Position numbers and translations under genes: made by a program
Shown here: positions 25,842 through 33,784 of the stretch, piece by piece
How positions within the stretch are numbered: position 1 is the stretch's first letter
Layout: each line of letters opens with the position of its first letter
Assembly: GCF_014696135.1 (NCBI RefSeq)
Contig: NZ_JACJPP010000007.1
Location: 682,001 to 746,000, forward strand
Direction: 5' to 3'
Source: Nodosilinea sp. FACHB-141
GTDB lineage: Bacteria; Cyanobacteriota; Cyanobacteriia; Phormidesmidales; Phormidesmidaceae
Length of the DNA: 64,000 nt
Notes under the pieces: generated by a model
Databases searched by the model: none
The model's input: the letters and a program-made list of their open reading frames with translations, nothing else
What the model was told of the DNA's origin: nothing

Positions 25842-26624
25842 ATGAAGCTAAACGCCCGTAGGCAACGGGTATCCCCCCTAAAAGACAAACCTTTGCGGAA
25901 CCCAGGGCAATCCCTTGATGAAGAGCTACAGCGTTTGTGGGATGAAGACCTCAACACGTGGCTGAGCCTGTTTTTGCTGCCCATCATCTTTACCGCATAC
26001 GAGTGGTGGCGTGCAGTGAGCAACACCCCGCCGCAGCCTTTAGGAGCCCTCATAGTCACCATCCCAATTTCGAGCTGTGCCTGCTTTCGGCTCTACCGAT
26101 TGAGACTACAGCTCAGGCGCCTGAGGATGGCGCGAGATGGAGAGAAGGCGGTTGGACAATACCTGTCAGATTTGAGAGAAAAAGGCTATCGAGTCTTCCA
26201 CGACATTGTGGGAAAGGGGTTCAACGTCGATCACGTGGTGATTTGCGATCGCGGCATTTTCACCATCGAAACTAAAACCTACAGCAAACCATCGTCTGGA
26301 AAATCCACTATTCACTTCGATGGCGAAACCATTCAAGTTAACGGCCAGATGATGGAGCGCAATGCGGTTGAGCAAGCCAAGGCACAGGCTTACTGGGTCG
26401 CAGAAGTACTGAAGGAAAGTACCGGCAGATCTTTTGCTGTTAAGCCAGTGGTGGTTTTCCCAGGATGGTTTGTGGAGTCGTCTAAGACAAAAGGGCCCTC
26501 TGACCTCTGGGTGCTGAACCCCAAAGCTCTGCCCAGTTTTATCGACAACGAACCGCAGCGGGTTACCCCAGAAGATGTCAAGCTCGCGGCTTACCATCTA
26601 TCTCGCTACATTCGTACCTCTTAA
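25842..26624 (+). CDS. NERD domain protein (nuclease-related)
   Basis: The 260-residue product has an N-terminal charged helix, two adjacent hydrophobic segments (about residues 42-55 and 65-85, WLSLFLLPIIFTAYEWW and LIVTIPISSCACF), then a NERD domain from about residue 100. The nuclease-fold core reads FNVDHVVICDRGIFTIETKTYSK, with the Asp and ExK. NERD proteins are thought to act in DNA or RNA processing, and membrane-tethered versions are common. It stands alone about 80 bp after the glycosyltransferase gene and before the second DUF433/DUF5615 pair. Confidence 0.86.
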   Translation: MKLNARRQRVSPLKDKPLRNPGQSLDEELQRLWDEDLNTWLSLFLLPIIFTAYEWWRAVSNTPPQPLGALIVTIPISSCACFRLYRLRLQLRRLRMARDGEKAVGQYLSDLREKGYRVFHDIVGKGFNVDHVVICDRGIFTIETKTYSKPSSGKSTIHFDGETIQVNGQMMERNAVEQAKAQAYWVAEVLKESTGRSFAVKPVVVFPGWFVESSKTKGPSDLWVLNPKALPSFIDNEPQRVTPEDVKLAAYHLSRYIRTS

Positions 26625-26695
26625 AGCTGGAGTTAGTTCAAACTCCAGCGGCTCTCAACTAGCATCTTTTACAATTTGATGGTGTAGAGCCAACG

Positions 26696-27025
26696 ATGAT
26701 GACCCTCGACCAACTTCAAACCGAACTGCTAGCGCTTTCACCCCAAGAAAAAGCGCAAGTCATTCAACTGCTGGTCTCTAGCCTCAGCGGTACCTGGGTT
26801 GGCATTGAGAAAACCCCTGGCGTTATGGGCGGTGATGCCTGCATTCGCCAAACCCGCATTCCAATCTGGCTGCTAGTTAGCCTTCGTCAGCAGGGCGCAA
26901 CGGAAGCCTTTCTTCTAGAAGACTATCCCGACCTCACTGCCGCAGACCTCACCAATGCTTGGCTTTACGCCAGCACCCACCAATCCGAAATTGAAGCTGC
27001 CCTTCAACGGCAAGCGGCAGCCTGA
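26696..27025 (+). CDS. DUF433 domain protein (putative antitoxin), copy 2
   Basis: The 109-residue paralogue of the 5317-5664 product shares GVMGGDACIRQTRIPIWLLV and LRQQGATEAFLLEDYP, and then ADLTNAWLYA. The N-terminal helix LSPQEKAQVIQLLVSSL resembles addiction-module antitoxins. Two consecutive ATGs (26696 and 26699) leave the exact start open. It is followed after 2 nt by the DUF5615 gene. Confidence 0.88.
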   Translation: MMTLDQLQTELLALSPQEKAQVIQLLVSSLSGTWVGIEKTPGVMGGDACIRQTRIPIWLLVSLRQQGATEAFLLEDYPDLTAADLTNAWLYASTHQSEIEAALQRQAAA

Positions 27026-27027
27026 GC

Positions 27028-27369
27028 ATGGCTCGACTCTACGCCGATGAGGGTTATCCTCGCCAAGTCAGCCGACTGCTCAAAGACCTAGGGCATGACG
27101 TGCTGACCGTTCAAGAGGCAGGACAAGGGAATAAACGCATCCCCGATGAAACAGTGTTAGCTTTCGCTATCAGTCAAAATCGAGCTGTGCTAACCGTTAA
27201 CCGAGGTGACTTCATTCGGCTGCACAACCAAAATTCTGGTCACGCTGGCATTATCGTTTGTACAGAAGACATCGATCGCCAGGGGCTTGCTAACCGAGTA
27301 CACCAAGCGATTCTTGAAGCAGGAACTTTGGCAGGACAATTGATTCGCGTAAATCGTCCCAATTCCTGA
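27028..27369 (+). CDS. DUF5615 family PIN-like protein (putative toxin), copy 2
   Basis: The 113-residue paralogue of 4982-5314 has LYADEGYPRQVSRLLKDLGH, VLTVNRGDFIRLH and HAGIIVCTEDIDRQGL. The acidic residues of the PIN-like site are kept. It has an insertion (GNKRIPDE) not found in copy 1. Toxicity and RNase activity are inferred from the fold. Confidence 0.88.
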   Translation: MARLYADEGYPRQVSRLLKDLGHDVLTVQEAGQGNKRIPDETVLAFAISQNRAVLTVNRGDFIRLHNQNSGHAGIIVCTEDIDRQGLANRVHQAILEAGTLAGQLIRVNRPNS

Positions 27370-27398
27370 ATTGTGGCTACGACATTCTGACGCTGTGG

Positions 27399-27854
27399 CT
27401 AAAGGCTTTTCTCCATAAAGGAGCTGTTGGGGTCGGCGGTGTAGTCGCCAAAGGGGCCTCGGTACTCAAAGCCGTAACGCTCGTACAGGGTGCGGGCCGG
27501 GGCAAAAGCAGGGAAAGAGCCCGTTTCTAGATACAGGTGGGTGTAGCCCCGCTGCCGAGCAACATCAATAATGTGTTCCAAAATGCTAGAGGCGATGCCC
27601 TTGCGGCGATGGGCAGCAGGGGTACGCATCGACTTAACTTCGCCGCTGGTGGAGTCGAGTTCCTTCAGCGCGCCGCAGCCCAGGAGGTCATTGCCATCCC
27701 AGGCCGTCCAGAAGGTGATGTTTGGTGCTCTCAGCTGCTCCAAATCCAGTGCGTGAACGCTGCCGGAGGGCGTAATCTCGTGCATGTTTTCCAGATGCTC
27801 GCGCAGCAGGGCGATAATCTGAGGTCCGGTCAGATCGTCTTCGCGGATGTGCAT
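27399..27854 (-). CDS. GNAT family N-acetyltransferase
   Basis: A 151-residue acetyl-CoA-dependent transferase. Motif A is clear (SMRTPAAHRRKGIASSILEHI, the R/Q-x-x-G-x-G/A loop), and YTHLYLETG plus ARTLYERYGFEYRGPF form the C-terminal part. The frame is open to 27992, but I set the start at ATG 27854, because GGGAGGTGA lies 6-7 nt upstream and the longer reading overlaps the neighbouring gene. It resembles PhnO/YjdJ-type acetyltransferases. The substrate is unknown. It follows the 2OG oxygenase by 31 nt on the same strand. Confidence 0.88.
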   Translation of the reverse strand: MHIREDDLTGPQIIALLREHLENMHEITPSGSVHALDLEQLRAPNITFWTAWDGNDLLGCGALKELDSTSGEVKSMRTPAAHRRKGIASSILEHIIDVARQRGYTHLYLETGSFPAFAPARTLYERYGFEYRGPFGDYTADPNSSFMEKSL

Positions 27855-27885
27855 TTGGCTCACCTCCCTAACGTGTTGGGAAATT

Positions 27886-28602
27886 TTACCGTTGGGAAAT
27901 CTGACCAAACCGTTGCCACTGAACCGGGGGCGGCATGAGAAATTCGTAAGCCCCTGCCGCCTGCCCCGGCGCGGCGGTGAGCACAATGTCAAACGAGAGC
28001 GACAGGCGCAGCTCGTCGGTATGGTTGGGCGTTACCCCATGGCGCTGTTTGGCGGGGAAGACAATCAGCCGTCCTTCAGTGGGTAAGTAGAGAGCCTGGT
28101 CTTGGTTGAGGTAGTTCCAGGTAGAAATGATGTCGGTGTTTTCGCTGCCCAAGCCGGGGCTGACCTCGTTGGGGCGGGCATCGTCTAAAAAGGTGAGACA
28201 GCCCGCCGCATCGGTGCCCGACTCGGGCACGGCGACGTAATACACAGCGCTGACGTGGGCGGTGTTGTGGCAGTGGGCACCGACCTCCTGCTGGGGGCGC
28301 GACACCACGGGCCAGGCCCGCTGAATGTAGAGATCGATCTGGCTGAGGTCGAGGCCAAGCTCGGTTAGGTAGTTCACCACATGGGTTTCGACCTGGGCGA
28401 CTACCCAGGCAAAGCGGGGATCGGTGTGCACTTTTTCGACGCCGTGCAGATCGCCCGTCCAGGCCATTTCGGGAAAGTTGCGGGGTTCGCTGCCGTTGGC
28501 TTCTAGGTCAAGAATGGCCTCGGAGAGAGCCGCTTTGTGCTGGGCTGCATCGGGCAGGTCGTTGTAGTAGACGGCAAGGGGAAACCAGGTATCGACGGGC
28601 AT
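27886..28602 (-). CDS. Putative 2OG-Fe(II) oxygenase (TIGR02466-like)
   Basis: The 238-residue product fits the TIGR02466 family of putative 2-oxoglutarate/iron oxygenases. The iron-binding region reads VGAHCHNTAHVSAVYYV, and the distal His and 2OG-binding Arg are in FPAKQRHGVTPN and RLSLSFDI. A double-stranded beta-helix is expected. Its substrate is unknown. The downstream GNAT is probably co-transcribed. The ATG at 28602 sits next to a G-rich spacer. Confidence 0.82.
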   Translation of the reverse strand: MPVDTWFPLAVYYNDLPDAAQHKAALSEAILDLEANGSEPRNFPEMAWTGDLHGVEKVHTDPRFAWVVAQVETHVVNYLTELGLDLSQIDLYIQRAWPVVSRPQQEVGAHCHNTAHVSAVYYVAVPESGTDAAGCLTFLDDARPNEVSPGLGSENTDIISTWNYLNQDQALYLPTEGRLIVFPAKQRHGVTPNHTDELRLSLSFDIVLTAAPGQAAGAYEFLMPPPVQWQRFGQISQR

Positions 28603-28768
28603 TGGTGAGATGGGGGGGTTAGGGAGATGAGGGAGTGAAAAGGGAAGCCTTCAGCGAGGGCAAACGGGGTTGGCGCGGGTCTCTGCTGGATTGTAGTGTT
28701 TAGTCTGATATAGCTCGACCGACCAGTTTAAGACATTGCTCAGCTTATCAGCCTAGGAGAGGCCAGCG

Positions 28769-29458
28769 ATGGAGTGGATTACGACCCGACCCATTGCCCA
28801 CCGGGGCCTGCACCAGGGGACAGCGGTGCCCGAGAATTCGCTGGCAGCCTTTGAGGCGGCGATCGCGGCCCACCACCCCATCGAACTCGATGTGCAGCTA
28901 CTGGCCGATGGTAATCTAGTTGTGTTTCACGATCGCGACCTGAAGCGACTGACGGGTCACAAGGGCCGTATCGCCCACCACAATCTCCAGAGCCTCAAGC
29001 AGTTTCGCCTCTATGACACCGAGCAGACCATCCCCTCGCTGGCCGAAATGCTGGCCTGTGTCAATGGTCGAGTGCCCCTGCTAATTGAGATTAAGAATGA
29101 GAAAAAGGTTGGCCGCCCTGAGCAGGCCTTGGTAAAAACTCTGGCGGGCTACCGGGGAGAGTTTGCGGTGCAGTCGTTTAACCCGCGATCGCTCCAGTGG
29201 TTTAAGCGCCATGCTCCCGACATTATCCGAGGGCAGCTGGCCAGCAAACCGCAGCAGTTTTTGCGCAGCAATCTGCTGCTCACCTGGGCCAGTTCGCCGC
29301 ATTTTATTTCTTATAACGTTAAGGCACTGCCAACCCTACCCACCACCCTGGCCCGCCGCTACTTTAATCTGCCTCTGCTGGCCTGGACGGTGCGCAGCCA
29401 GGACGAATGCGATCGCGCCATTCAGTACGCCGACAACTACATTTTTGACCAGTTTTAG
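28769..29458 (+). CDS. Glycerophosphodiester phosphodiesterase
   Basis: The 229-residue enzyme hydrolyses glycerophosphodiesters to glycerol-3-phosphate and an alcohol. The catalytic motif is HRG at residues 11-13 with PENSLAAF, then the metal ligands in IELDVQLLADGNLVVFHDRD and LIEIKNEKK. No signal peptide is seen, so it is cytosolic and UgpQ-like. GGAGAGG lies about 6 nt before the ATG. It is followed by a glycosyltransferase gene after 154 bp. Confidence 0.92.
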   Translation: MEWITTRPIAHRGLHQGTAVPENSLAAFEAAIAAHHPIELDVQLLADGNLVVFHDRDLKRLTGHKGRIAHHNLQSLKQFRLYDTEQTIPSLAEMLACVNGRVPLLIEIKNEKKVGRPEQALVKTLAGYRGEFAVQSFNPRSLQWFKRHAPDIIRGQLASKPQQFLRSNLLLTWASSPHFISYNVKALPTLPTTLARRYFNLPLLAWTVRSQDECDRAIQYADNYIFDQF

Positions 29459-29612
29459 CCCGGCCTCGACAGACATCAACTTGCCCCTTATTCCCGCTAG
29501 GGGCAGGCTGAGTAAATTATCGAAACGCTCCTGGTATTGCGGTATGCCCCTCTCGATCAAAGGTTTATGGGCTGTGGCCAAGGTTCAGATGCACCTGGCG
29601 CTAGGGTTACTC

Positions 29613-30401
29613 ATGTCTCGTCAAGCCGTCTGTCCCTTAACCCAAGCGTTGAGCCTGGCGGAGCGTTATCCTGGCTCCGTGGTCTCAAGCACCGATGAAA
29701 CCCTATTGCAGCCCGCAATCTCTGTCGTGATCCCAGCTTTGAATGAGGCGAGACAGTTGCCAGCGGTGCTAAACACGATCCAACCGGCCAACCCGGTGGA
29801 GGTGATTGTGGTGGATGGCGGCAGTGTAGATGGTACTGCCGAAGTGGCCGAGGCACTGGGGGCCAAGGTGGTCAGGTCGGTTCCGGGGCGATCGCACCAG
29901 CTCAACTGTGGGGCTGCCGCCGCTACCGGCCCCCTGCTGCTGTTTCTCCACGCCGACACCCGTCTGCCCGCAGGGTTCGATCGCACCATTTGCCAAACCC
30001 TGGCCCAGCCTGGAGTGTTTGCCGGAGCCTTTCGCCTCGCCATCGACGGCCCTAGCCGAGGTCTGCGCTGGGTGGAATGGGGGGTGAATTTGCGATCGCG
30101 CCTTCTGCAAATGCCCTACGGCGACCAGGCGATCTTTCTCAAAGCCGAGGTCTTTCACAATATGGATGGCTTCCCCAACCTGCCGATGATGGAAGACTTT
30201 GAGCTGATGCGGCGGCTGCGCAAAGTGGGGAAGGTGGCGATCGCGCCTGCTGCCGTGGTGACGAGCGATCGTCGCTGGCGCACCCTCGGCATTCTCCGTA
30301 CTACCCTGGCGAATCAGGCAATGATTGCTGGCTACCTACTCGGCGTTGATCCCCACCAACTCGCCCGCTGGTACCGCAGCTTGGGGAAGCCTAAGCACTG
30401 A
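29613..30401 (+). CDS. TIGR04283-like family 2 glycosyltransferase
   Basis: About 262 residues with ISVVIPALNEARQLPAVL, VIVVDGGSVDGTAEVA, the DxD region LLFLHADTRLPAG, and MPYGDQAIFLKAEVF followed by MMEDFELMRRLRKVG. These are the signatures of the TIGR04283 subfamily, often named for arsenosugar biosynthesis. Neither arsenic genes nor the usual partner is adjacent, so that role is only a family label. Start choice is uncertain: ATGs at 29544, 29589 and 29613 are in frame. The longest open frame (from 29163) overlaps the phosphodiesterase gene and is not believable. Confidence 0.85.
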   Translation: MSRQAVCPLTQALSLAERYPGSVVSSTDETLLQPAISVVIPALNEARQLPAVLNTIQPANPVEVIVVDGGSVDGTAEVAEALGAKVVRSVPGRSHQLNCGAAAATGPLLLFLHADTRLPAGFDRTICQTLAQPGVFAGAFRLAIDGPSRGLRWVEWGVNLRSRLLQMPYGDQAIFLKAEVFHNMDGFPNLPMMEDFELMRRLRKVGKVAIAPAAVVTSDRRWRTLGILRTTLANQAMIAGYLLGVDPHQLARWYRSLGKPKH

Positions 30402-30418
30402 GCGACACAAGTTAAGTC

Positions 30419-30727
30419 TTAGGAATCGCTCAGCTCATTGGCCACAGGTTTAATCACTTCTTGCAGAGCTGCTTGCAGCACGTCATCACTGACACCATGC
30501 CGTCTCAAGCTTGCAATTAGCTCAGATACATGATCCTCTTCAAGTCGCTCTAAATCGACTCGCAACCCTTGACCAATATAGGCCCGAGCTAAAGGTTGAT
30601 ACCCAGAGAAGCCGAGTAGAGGGGCAATCCGCTTAAGGTCTTCAATCACGTCTTCAGGCATGCGAATGGTGATTGTTGTCATAGGCCGATTTCTGTCTAG
30701 CCGTTTCTTCAAAGCATCAGCTTTCAT
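30419..30727 (-). CDS. brnA: BrnA-like ribbon-helix-helix antitoxin
   Basis: About 102 residues. The DNA-binding core is MTTITIRMPEDVIEDLKRIA, a CopG/RHH fold. An acidic helical C-terminus should wrap the toxin. I start at ATG 30727, which lies inside the last codons of brnT (11-bp overlap); ATG 30682 is an alternative beginning at the RHH strand. It is probably autorepressive with the toxin, as in known BrnTA pairs. Confidence 0.82.
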   Translation of the reverse strand: MKADALKKRLDRNRPMTTITIRMPEDVIEDLKRIAPLLGFSGYQPLARAYIGQGLRVDLERLEEDHVSELIASLRRHGVSDDVLQAALQEVIKPVANELSDS

Positions 30728-31013
30728 AGTATTCACGCTCCTGGCGGGTTGCCCTTCGGGCCGAAATAATCCGAATGGTGTCGCTTTCTCGCTCAATGTA
30801 GACAACGTATAGAAGGTTCCAACGCGTATCTAAACCGATGACGGCATCACGTGCTTCATCGTTACGGCTGGCATCAACCACCACCAGCAAGGGGTCAAAG
30901 AATACTTGCGCAGCCTGCTGAAACGTTACACCGTCGTGCTTTTGAGGGTTGAGCTGAGCCTTTTCATCATTCCAGACAAAGGAGACTCCATTGAGTACGA
31001 AGTAAACGTCCAT
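30717..31013 (-). CDS. brnT: BrnT family toxin
   Basis: A 98-residue RelE-fold ribonuclease-like toxin. Recognisable parts are VSFVWNDEKAQLNPQKHDGV, FFDPLLVVVDASRNDEARDAVIG and IRIISARRATRQEREYYES, the usual BrnT ending. The toxin gene precedes and overlaps the antitoxin gene, the normal BrnTA order. Both genes look intact. Confidence 0.9.
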   Translation of the reverse strand: MDVYFVLNGVSFVWNDEKAQLNPQKHDGVTFQQAAQVFFDPLLVVVDASRNDEARDAVIGLDTRWNLLYVVYIERESDTIRIISARRATRQEREYYES

Positions 31014-31084
31014 ACCTTGAAATCGTAGCTAGGTCGTAATGACAACGTCAATACGTCTCAGTTAAGCAAGCTCTACCCACCCAT

Positions 31085-32203
31085 CTACCCCGATAACAAC
31101 CCGCCGCTTAGTCGCTTCATCACCCGGCCGGCAATATCGGCGTAGCGCACCTCGCCAGCCAAAATTTGACCCAAACGTTGGGTGGCTGTGGGTCGCTTAA
31201 TGCCCACTCGGTAACCAATCCCCGGCACTCGAAAGAATAACCCAGCAATGCGCTTGGCCCAGGGCATATCTTCGCCCCAGGTAGCGTGCATGGTGGCGGT
31301 GTAGTTGGCTAGGGCTTGGGGATCGCCGCCCAAGGCCGCATGAATCGCTTCGGCGGCCCGCACGCCGCTAATCATGCCGGGGCGAATGCCTTCGGCACTG
31401 AGCGGATCGACAATGGCAGCGGCTTCGCCCACTAGCACCGCTCGATGGGTGTGCAAAGGATGGTTGCCATCCCACAGCTTCAGCGGGTGGCTGTAGACCG
31501 TACCCTGATCGAGGCTTATCCCAAAAGACTGGCTGTATTTTTCCAAGGCCTTTCTGTAGTCTGCCGGGGCTTGGCCTAAGAAGGTCGCCGCCCCAATTGA
31601 GTAACCGTGTGCTTTGGGAAAGTTCCAGGCGCAGCCCTGCTTAACGAGGCCAAACTCAAAGTTGATGGCGCAGTCATCCCCCAGAGGGGCAAGCACTTCT
31701 AACACGCTGGCGGTGCGCAGGGCCAAATCAGGAAAGCCTAGCCATTTGGCCATGGGGCCGGTGGCCCCGTCAGCGGCTACGAGGTAAGCCGCTTCCAGCA
31801 TGCCAGCCGTAGTGGTTACTTGCCAGTAGTCGCCCTTATTCTCAATGCTAGTAACAGCCGTACCATCCTTTAGCTGTGCCCCCAGCTTTTGCGCCTGCTG
31901 CACTAAAAAGTGGTCAAACACCTCGCGCTTCACCATCCAGATTGGGTCGGCGGTGGCGAGTTCGGCTTCAATGGGGTCGCCCAGCTTGTAGGTGTAGCGC
32001 ACCCGGCGCATGGGGCGATCGATCGCTGGGGTAAAGTCGAAATCAAAGAACTCCGCCACGCTGGGTGACACTGCACCGCTACAGGGTTTGTAGCGGGGTA
32101 GCGAATCCTTTTCTACGATCAGCACCGAGTGCCCCTGCTTGGCCAGGTAGTAGGCAGTAGATGCTCCGGCAGGGCCGGCCCCTACAACAATAACGTCGTA
32201 CAT
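31085..32203 (-). CDS. Geranylgeranyl reductase family FAD-dependent oxidoreductase
   Basis: The 372-residue product opens with the FAD Rossmann motif VIVVGAGPAGASTAYYLA and has PCSGAVSP, a substrate-side motif of the family, VAADGATGPMAKW and the second FAD motif LVGEAAAIVDPLSAEGIRPG. The family reduces isoprenoid chains of chlorophyll, tocopherol, menaquinone or archaeal lipids. It looks like a relative, not clearly ChlP. I set the start at ATG 32203, since residues before MYDVIVVGAG in the longer frame have no family match. A 52-bp palindrome sits 7 bp upstream of its start codon. Confidence 0.88.
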   Translation of the reverse strand: MYDVIVVGAGPAGASTAYYLAKQGHSVLIVEKDSLPRYKPCSGAVSPSVAEFFDFDFTPAIDRPMRRVRYTYKLGDPIEAELATADPIWMVKREVFDHFLVQQAQKLGAQLKDGTAVTSIENKGDYWQVTTTAGMLEAAYLVAADGATGPMAKWLGFPDLALRTASVLEVLAPLGDDCAINFEFGLVKQGCAWNFPKAHGYSIGAATFLGQAPADYRKALEKYSQSFGISLDQGTVYSHPLKLWDGNHPLHTHRAVLVGEAAAIVDPLSAEGIRPGMISGVRAAEAIHAALGGDPQALANYTATMHATWGEDMPWAKRIAGLFFRVPGIGYRVGIKRPTATQRLGQILAGEVRYADIAGRVMKRLSGGLLSG

Positions 32204-32210
32204 CGGGTTC

Positions 32211-32262
32211 CTAAAACGGTAGATGGGGCACAAGGGGGCTTGCCCTCATCCTACCGTTTTAG
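32211..32262. repeat. 52-bp near-perfect palindrome in the 5' region of the GG-reductase-like gene
   Basis: Arms CTAAAACGGTAG (32211-32222) and CTACCGTTTTAG (32251-32262) are perfect over 12 bp. The stem continues inward (ATGGGGCA against TGCCCTCAT with two single-base bulges), leaving a loop of about 10 nt. It lies between divergent genes, 8 bp before the ATG at 32203, so it would sit in that mRNA's leader. Confidence 0.8.
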
Positions 32263-32417
32263 CGGTTTGGGAAAACCAGCCTTAAAAATAGGTGCCCCCC
32301 CTGGGCATTGCGCGTTTAGGAAGCTCGGGGTTAAGTAAACAGGTTGAGACGTAGTGAGATAAAGCCTAACTTTCGACGACTGCCCCCTAGCGCTGAGCCA
32401 TTTACTTTTTAGGTACT

Positions 32418-33299
32418 ATGCAACGCAATTTCTTTAAAGCTCTCAAGGTTAGTGCGTTGGGCTGTTTGGCCTTAGGCGTGCTGGCTAGCTGCGGTGGCGG
32501 AACCCCCACCGCCACGGCCCCTGAGGCCGAACCCACCGAACCTACCGAAACCGCCAGCGCCGAGGGCGAAACCGGCACGTTGGTGATTCGCGCCAATGGC
32601 GAAGATTTTGTGCGCCAGGGATTCACTACTAAAGACGGCTGGGAAATCGAGTTTGACAACCTCTACGTGTCTTTGGCCGATATCACTGCTGCCCAGACCG
32701 ATCCTCCCTTTGACCCTGAGGTGAACGATACCTTGGAGGCCAAAGCCGAAGTCAAGGTCGACGGTACCCAAGTGGTTGATCTGGCCGAGGGCGATGAAGC
32801 GGCTGAGCCCGTGGCCGTGGGTGAAGTAGAGGCTCCGGCGGGGCGCTTTAATGCCTTGGCTTGGCGCATGGTGCCTGCCGAGAGCGGCCCTTCAGAGGGC
32901 TACTCGATCTGGATGCAGGGCACAGCTACCAAAGAGGGCGAAGAGATTCCGTTTACCGTCAAGGTGAATGAAGAGCTGGCCTTTACCTGCGGCGATTTCG
33001 TGGGCGACAATCGCAAGGGCATTCTCACCGCTGGAGAAGAAGCTGACCTAGAAGCTACCTTCCACTTTGACCACCTGTTTGGCGACGGCAGTGCCCCCGC
33101 TGACGACGGCATCAATACCGGTGCCCTAGGCTTTGAGCCCCTGGCGGCCCTGGCCGAAAACGGTGTGGTCGATGTCGATAGCTCTGCTCTCCAAGCAGAG
33201 CTATCAGAGGCCGATTACACCACATTCCTCTCGATCTTGCCCAGCCTGGGCCACGTGGGCGAAGGCCACTGTGCAGAAACTAAGCTGGCTACCCTATGA
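32418..33299 (+). CDS. Lipoprotein of an ECF nickel/cobalt uptake operon, function unknown
   Basis: The 293-residue product has a lipoprotein signal (LGCLALGVLASC, lipidated Cys about residue 26), then a Thr/Glu/Pro/Ala linker and a beta-rich domain of about 230 residues. HFDHLFGD, two further cysteines (LAFTCGDF and EGHCAETK) and strong acidity hint at metal binding. I do not recognise the family with certainty. It overlaps the next gene by 4 nt (ATGA), heading the CbiMQO operon. An extracytoplasmic accessory or metal-scavenging role analogous to NikK is inferred from position. Confidence 0.75.
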   Translation: MQRNFFKALKVSALGCLALGVLASCGGGTPTATAPEAEPTEPTETASAEGETGTLVIRANGEDFVRQGFTTKDGWEIEFDNLYVSLADITAAQTDPPFDPEVNDTLEAKAEVKVDGTQVVDLAEGDEAAEPVAVGEVEAPAGRFNALAWRMVPAESGPSEGYSIWMQGTATKEGEEIPFTVKVNEELAFTCGDFVGDNRKGILTAGEEADLEATFHFDHLFGDGSAPADDGINTGALGFEPLAALAENGVVDVDSSALQAELSEADYTTFLSILPSLGHVGEGHCAETKLATL

Positions 33300-33784
33300 A
33301 ACTAAACCTGACGTTGGCACTAACTGTAGGATTGGCTGGCTGGGCGTTGCCGGCGATCGCCCATGGCGTCACGGTGGAGCATCGCCAGATCAGCAGCGTT
33401 GAGATCAACGCTCAATTTGAGACTGGAGAGCCGATGGCCAACGCCCAGGTGCTGGTCTATGCTCCCGATCAGCCCGCCGAACCCTGGCAACAGGGCACCA
33501 CCGACGACCAAGGAAAGTTCAGCTTTACACCAGACGCAGCCCAGCCCGGCAGCTGGGAAGTCATGGTGCGCCAGGCGGGGCACGGGGTGGTGACCACCAT
33601 TCCGGTGGGGAATTCCTCTCCTGAGAACTCCACTTCTGACCCTGGGACAGAGGCGGCAGACGAGCCCAATTCTTTAATCTCTCGTAGTACTGGCCTATCT
33701 CCAGTGCAGCAGGGTATTACTATTGGCTCTGTAATCTGGGGCTTTATCGGCACCGCTCTATTTTTTGCCAGAGGCAAGCGCTAG
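33296..33784 (+). CDS. NikL/CbiL-like accessory membrane protein
   Basis: The 162-residue product has a signal peptide (LTLALTVGLAGWALPAIAHG) and a carboxypeptidase-regulatory-like beta-sandwich (residues about 25-105, with NAQVLVYAPDQPAEPWQQGT and KFSFTPDAA). A short disordered stretch leads to a C-terminal membrane helix (ITIGSVIWGFIGTALFFARG). That layout matches the NikL type of extra subunit in nickel ECF transporters. The mature N-terminus begins near HGV, a possible metal ligand. Its stop overlaps the cbiM GTG start. Confidence 0.8.
   Translation: MKLNLTLALTVGLAGWALPAIAHGVTVEHRQISSVEINAQFETGEPMANAQVLVYAPDQPAEPWQQGTTDDQGKFSFTPDAAQPGSWEVMVRQAGHGVVTTIPVGNSSPENSTSDPGTEAADEPNSLISRSTGLSPVQQGITIGSVIWGFIGTALFFARGKR

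Noticed and set aside
29163-30401. 412-residue reading of the glycosyltransferase gene
   Set aside because: Its first 150 codons overlap the phosphodiesterase gene in another frame; the family match starts only after 29613.
32234-32417. Cobalamin riboswitch upstream of the cbi operon
   Set aside because: I looked for the B12-box core (GCCACTG) and the flanking conserved pieces on both strands and found only isolated look-alikes (such as CTGCCCCC). No riboswitch can be supported.
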